Source of the DNA: an uncultured Oscillospiraceae bacterium
GTDB lineage: Bacteria > Bacillota > Clostridia > Oscillospirales > Ruminococcaceae
Direction of reading: 5' to 3'
Length of the DNA stretch: 22,385 nt
Assembly: GCA_910589145.1 (NCBI GenBank)
Contig: CAJUSD010000042.1
Location: 1 to 22,385, forward strand
Part shown: one piece after another, positions 21,508 to 22,385 of the stretch
Numbering within the stretch: position 1 is the stretch's first letter
How the letters are laid out: every line of letters starts with the position of its first letter
The notes under the pieces: generated by a model
The model's database searches: none
Told to the model about the DNA's origin: nothing
Seen by the model: the letters and a program-made list of their open reading frames with translations, nothing else
Translations under genes and position numbers: made by a program

Positions 21508-22359
21508 TTATCTCCTGTCCCTGTCAGTGAATTTCATCTTTTCCATACGCTCTATCTTCTCGTAGGTGTCATAACTTTCCCGGAATTTGTCGCTTTGAAC
21601 AAAGCTGTATTTTCTCAAAGGTTTTAGCTTTTTCTTGACAGCGTTTGGATTATCCAGTACCATTGCATACTGTAAAGCGTCGTATTCCTTGCCCATGGTG
21701 AGCCGCCCGGCAAATGTGCGGCAGGCTACCACAGAGGCCGCTTGTTCCCTAAGAGGTTTGGCAACCCTGGTAAAAAACTGGGCCGTTGCAACAATCTTAA
21801 CCCGCTGTTTCCTCTGCTGGGAGATTTCAGACAAAAGGTCTTCGGGAACGTCTTTCCAGGCCATGGAAGAATATTCGCTGTGGATTTCATCTATTGCAAA
21901 AATTACTCCGTCTGTGCCGTTGCGGATGGTAAGCAGGTCTTTCCAGCCGGTCATGACATGGTCAGCCTGGTAATAGCCGAAATTGGTAACAATCACACAG
22001 TTTGGATACCTGTGTTTCATCCTGTCCAGATATTCCACCATGGAGGCTGTTTTCCCGGTTCCCTGTCGTCCCACGTAGAACGTAAAGCCATATTCCCGGA
22101 ACTCGTTTATGTGTTTATTGCGTTCCAGAACATCCACCAGCATCCAGCGGGCAAGGTTAAAGTATTTCCATTTGATTTTTGAGGCCCTTAGAGAATCCGG
22201 GGTTAAACGTAAAGGATTTAAACGAGATGTAATAAAAAACGCCGCAATGAGCAGTACCACAGCCGATATGATAAAAGTTATAACGGACGAAAACAAGCCG
22301 CCCAGGAATGAGGCCAAAGGAGTAAACAGAGAGCCAAGAGCCCCGCCAATATCAACCAT
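21508..22359 (-). CDS. Zot-domain (zonular occludens toxin-like, pI-type) morphogenesis ATPase
   Basis: A 283-residue protein with a hydrophobic N-terminal segment (about 21-45) and a P-loop domain: Walker A VGRQGTGKT (96-104), Walker B GVIFAIDEIH (151-160, Asp157, Glu158), then SQQRKQRVKIVATAQFFTRV, the sensor strand of Zot/pI-type ATPases. In filamentous phages this protein drives extrusion of virions through the membrane. Here the membrane segment is N-terminal, while classical Zot/pI has it towards the C-terminus, so it may be a variant or another mobile-element ATPase. The ATG overlaps an upstream stop codon (TAATG), so a further gene precedes it outside the window. Confidence 0.85.
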   Translation of the reverse strand: MVDIGGALGSLFTPLASFLGGLFSSVITFIISAVVLLIAAFFITSRLNPLRLTPDSLRASKIKWKYFNLARWMLVDVLERNKHINEFREYGFTFYVGRQGTGKTASMVEYLDRMKHRYPNCVIVTNFGYYQADHVMTGWKDLLTIRNGTDGVIFAIDEIHSEYSSMAWKDVPEDLLSEISQQRKQRVKIVATAQFFTRVAKPLREQAASVVACRTFAGRLTMGKEYDALQYAMVLDNPNAVKKKLKPLRKYSFVQSDKFRESYDTYEKIERMEKMKFTDRDRR

Positions 22360-22385
22360 TAAGACACCCCCGGAATCTTTCTGAC
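22359..22385 (-). CDS. 3' end of an upstream gene, cut by the window edge
   Basis: Eight open codons (VRKIPGVS) end in a TAA that shares one base with the ATG of the Zot-like gene (TAATG). This is the usual form of translational coupling, so a gene probably continues to the right of the window. The evidence is short. Confidence 0.3.
   Translation of the reverse strand, partial: VRKIPGVS

Overview
The window is chromosomal DNA from a low-to-mid GC Gram-positive bacterium. A gut clostridium of the Lachnospiraceae type is the best guess. The support is AGGAGG-type ribosome binding sites, TTGACA/TATAAT promoters, a ClpC-type unfoldase with a UVR segment, a BlaI/M56 pair, Rpn-type PD-(D/E)XK proteins and tiny Cys/Gly/Asn-rich membrane peptides. 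No rRNA, tRNA, CRISPR array or classical transposase was found.

Layout. (1) 1-8314, all on the minus strand: an accessory island of small unrelated enzymes (two GNAT acetyltransferases, one of them a remnant; S9 peptidase; Rpn nuclease; metallo-beta-lactamase-fold hydrolase; nucleotidyltransferase; TARG1-like macrodomain; methyltransferase; VOC protein; a frameshifted zinc-ribbon gene; a putative uracil-DNA-glycosylase-fold protein). The last gene is driven by a promoter whose spacer contains a run of nine G. (2) 8446-12598: stand-alone clpC (minus), divergent from a two-gene operon (plus) of an ADP-ribosylglycohydrolase and an unknown 116-aa protein. (3) 12607-15868: a BlaI-type repressor and an M56 receptor with an unusual extracellular part, behind two operator-like palindromes. 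(4) 15958-16509: two tandem Cys-rich membrane micropeptides. (5) 16522-17697: a TetR regulator and a flavodoxin-like protein, under a consensus promoter overlapped by a perfect 24-bp inverted repeat. (6) 17698-18651: a structured repeat, then a divergent pair (87-aa protein and XRE regulator) sharing two GGATA-N4-TATCC operators. (7) 18751-19275: a second Rpn-type gene lacking about 100 C-terminal residues. (8) 19276-22385: a hairpin-rich non-coding stretch, a ribbon-helix-helix gene with three TACATGTA palindromes, a small plus-strand operon, and a convergent minus-strand operon of a Zot-like ATPase, a 74-aa protein and a MucBP-like lipoprotein.

The last region looks like the left part of an integrated mobile element, possibly inovirus-like (filamentous phage), that may have entered the second Rpn gene. 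It runs off the right end of the window. Two ADP-ribose hydrolases of different folds (macrodomain at 4899-5345, DraG/ARH family at 11191-12144) are present without a visible ADP-ribosyltransferase. All functional assignments come from reading the sequence; none was checked against a database.
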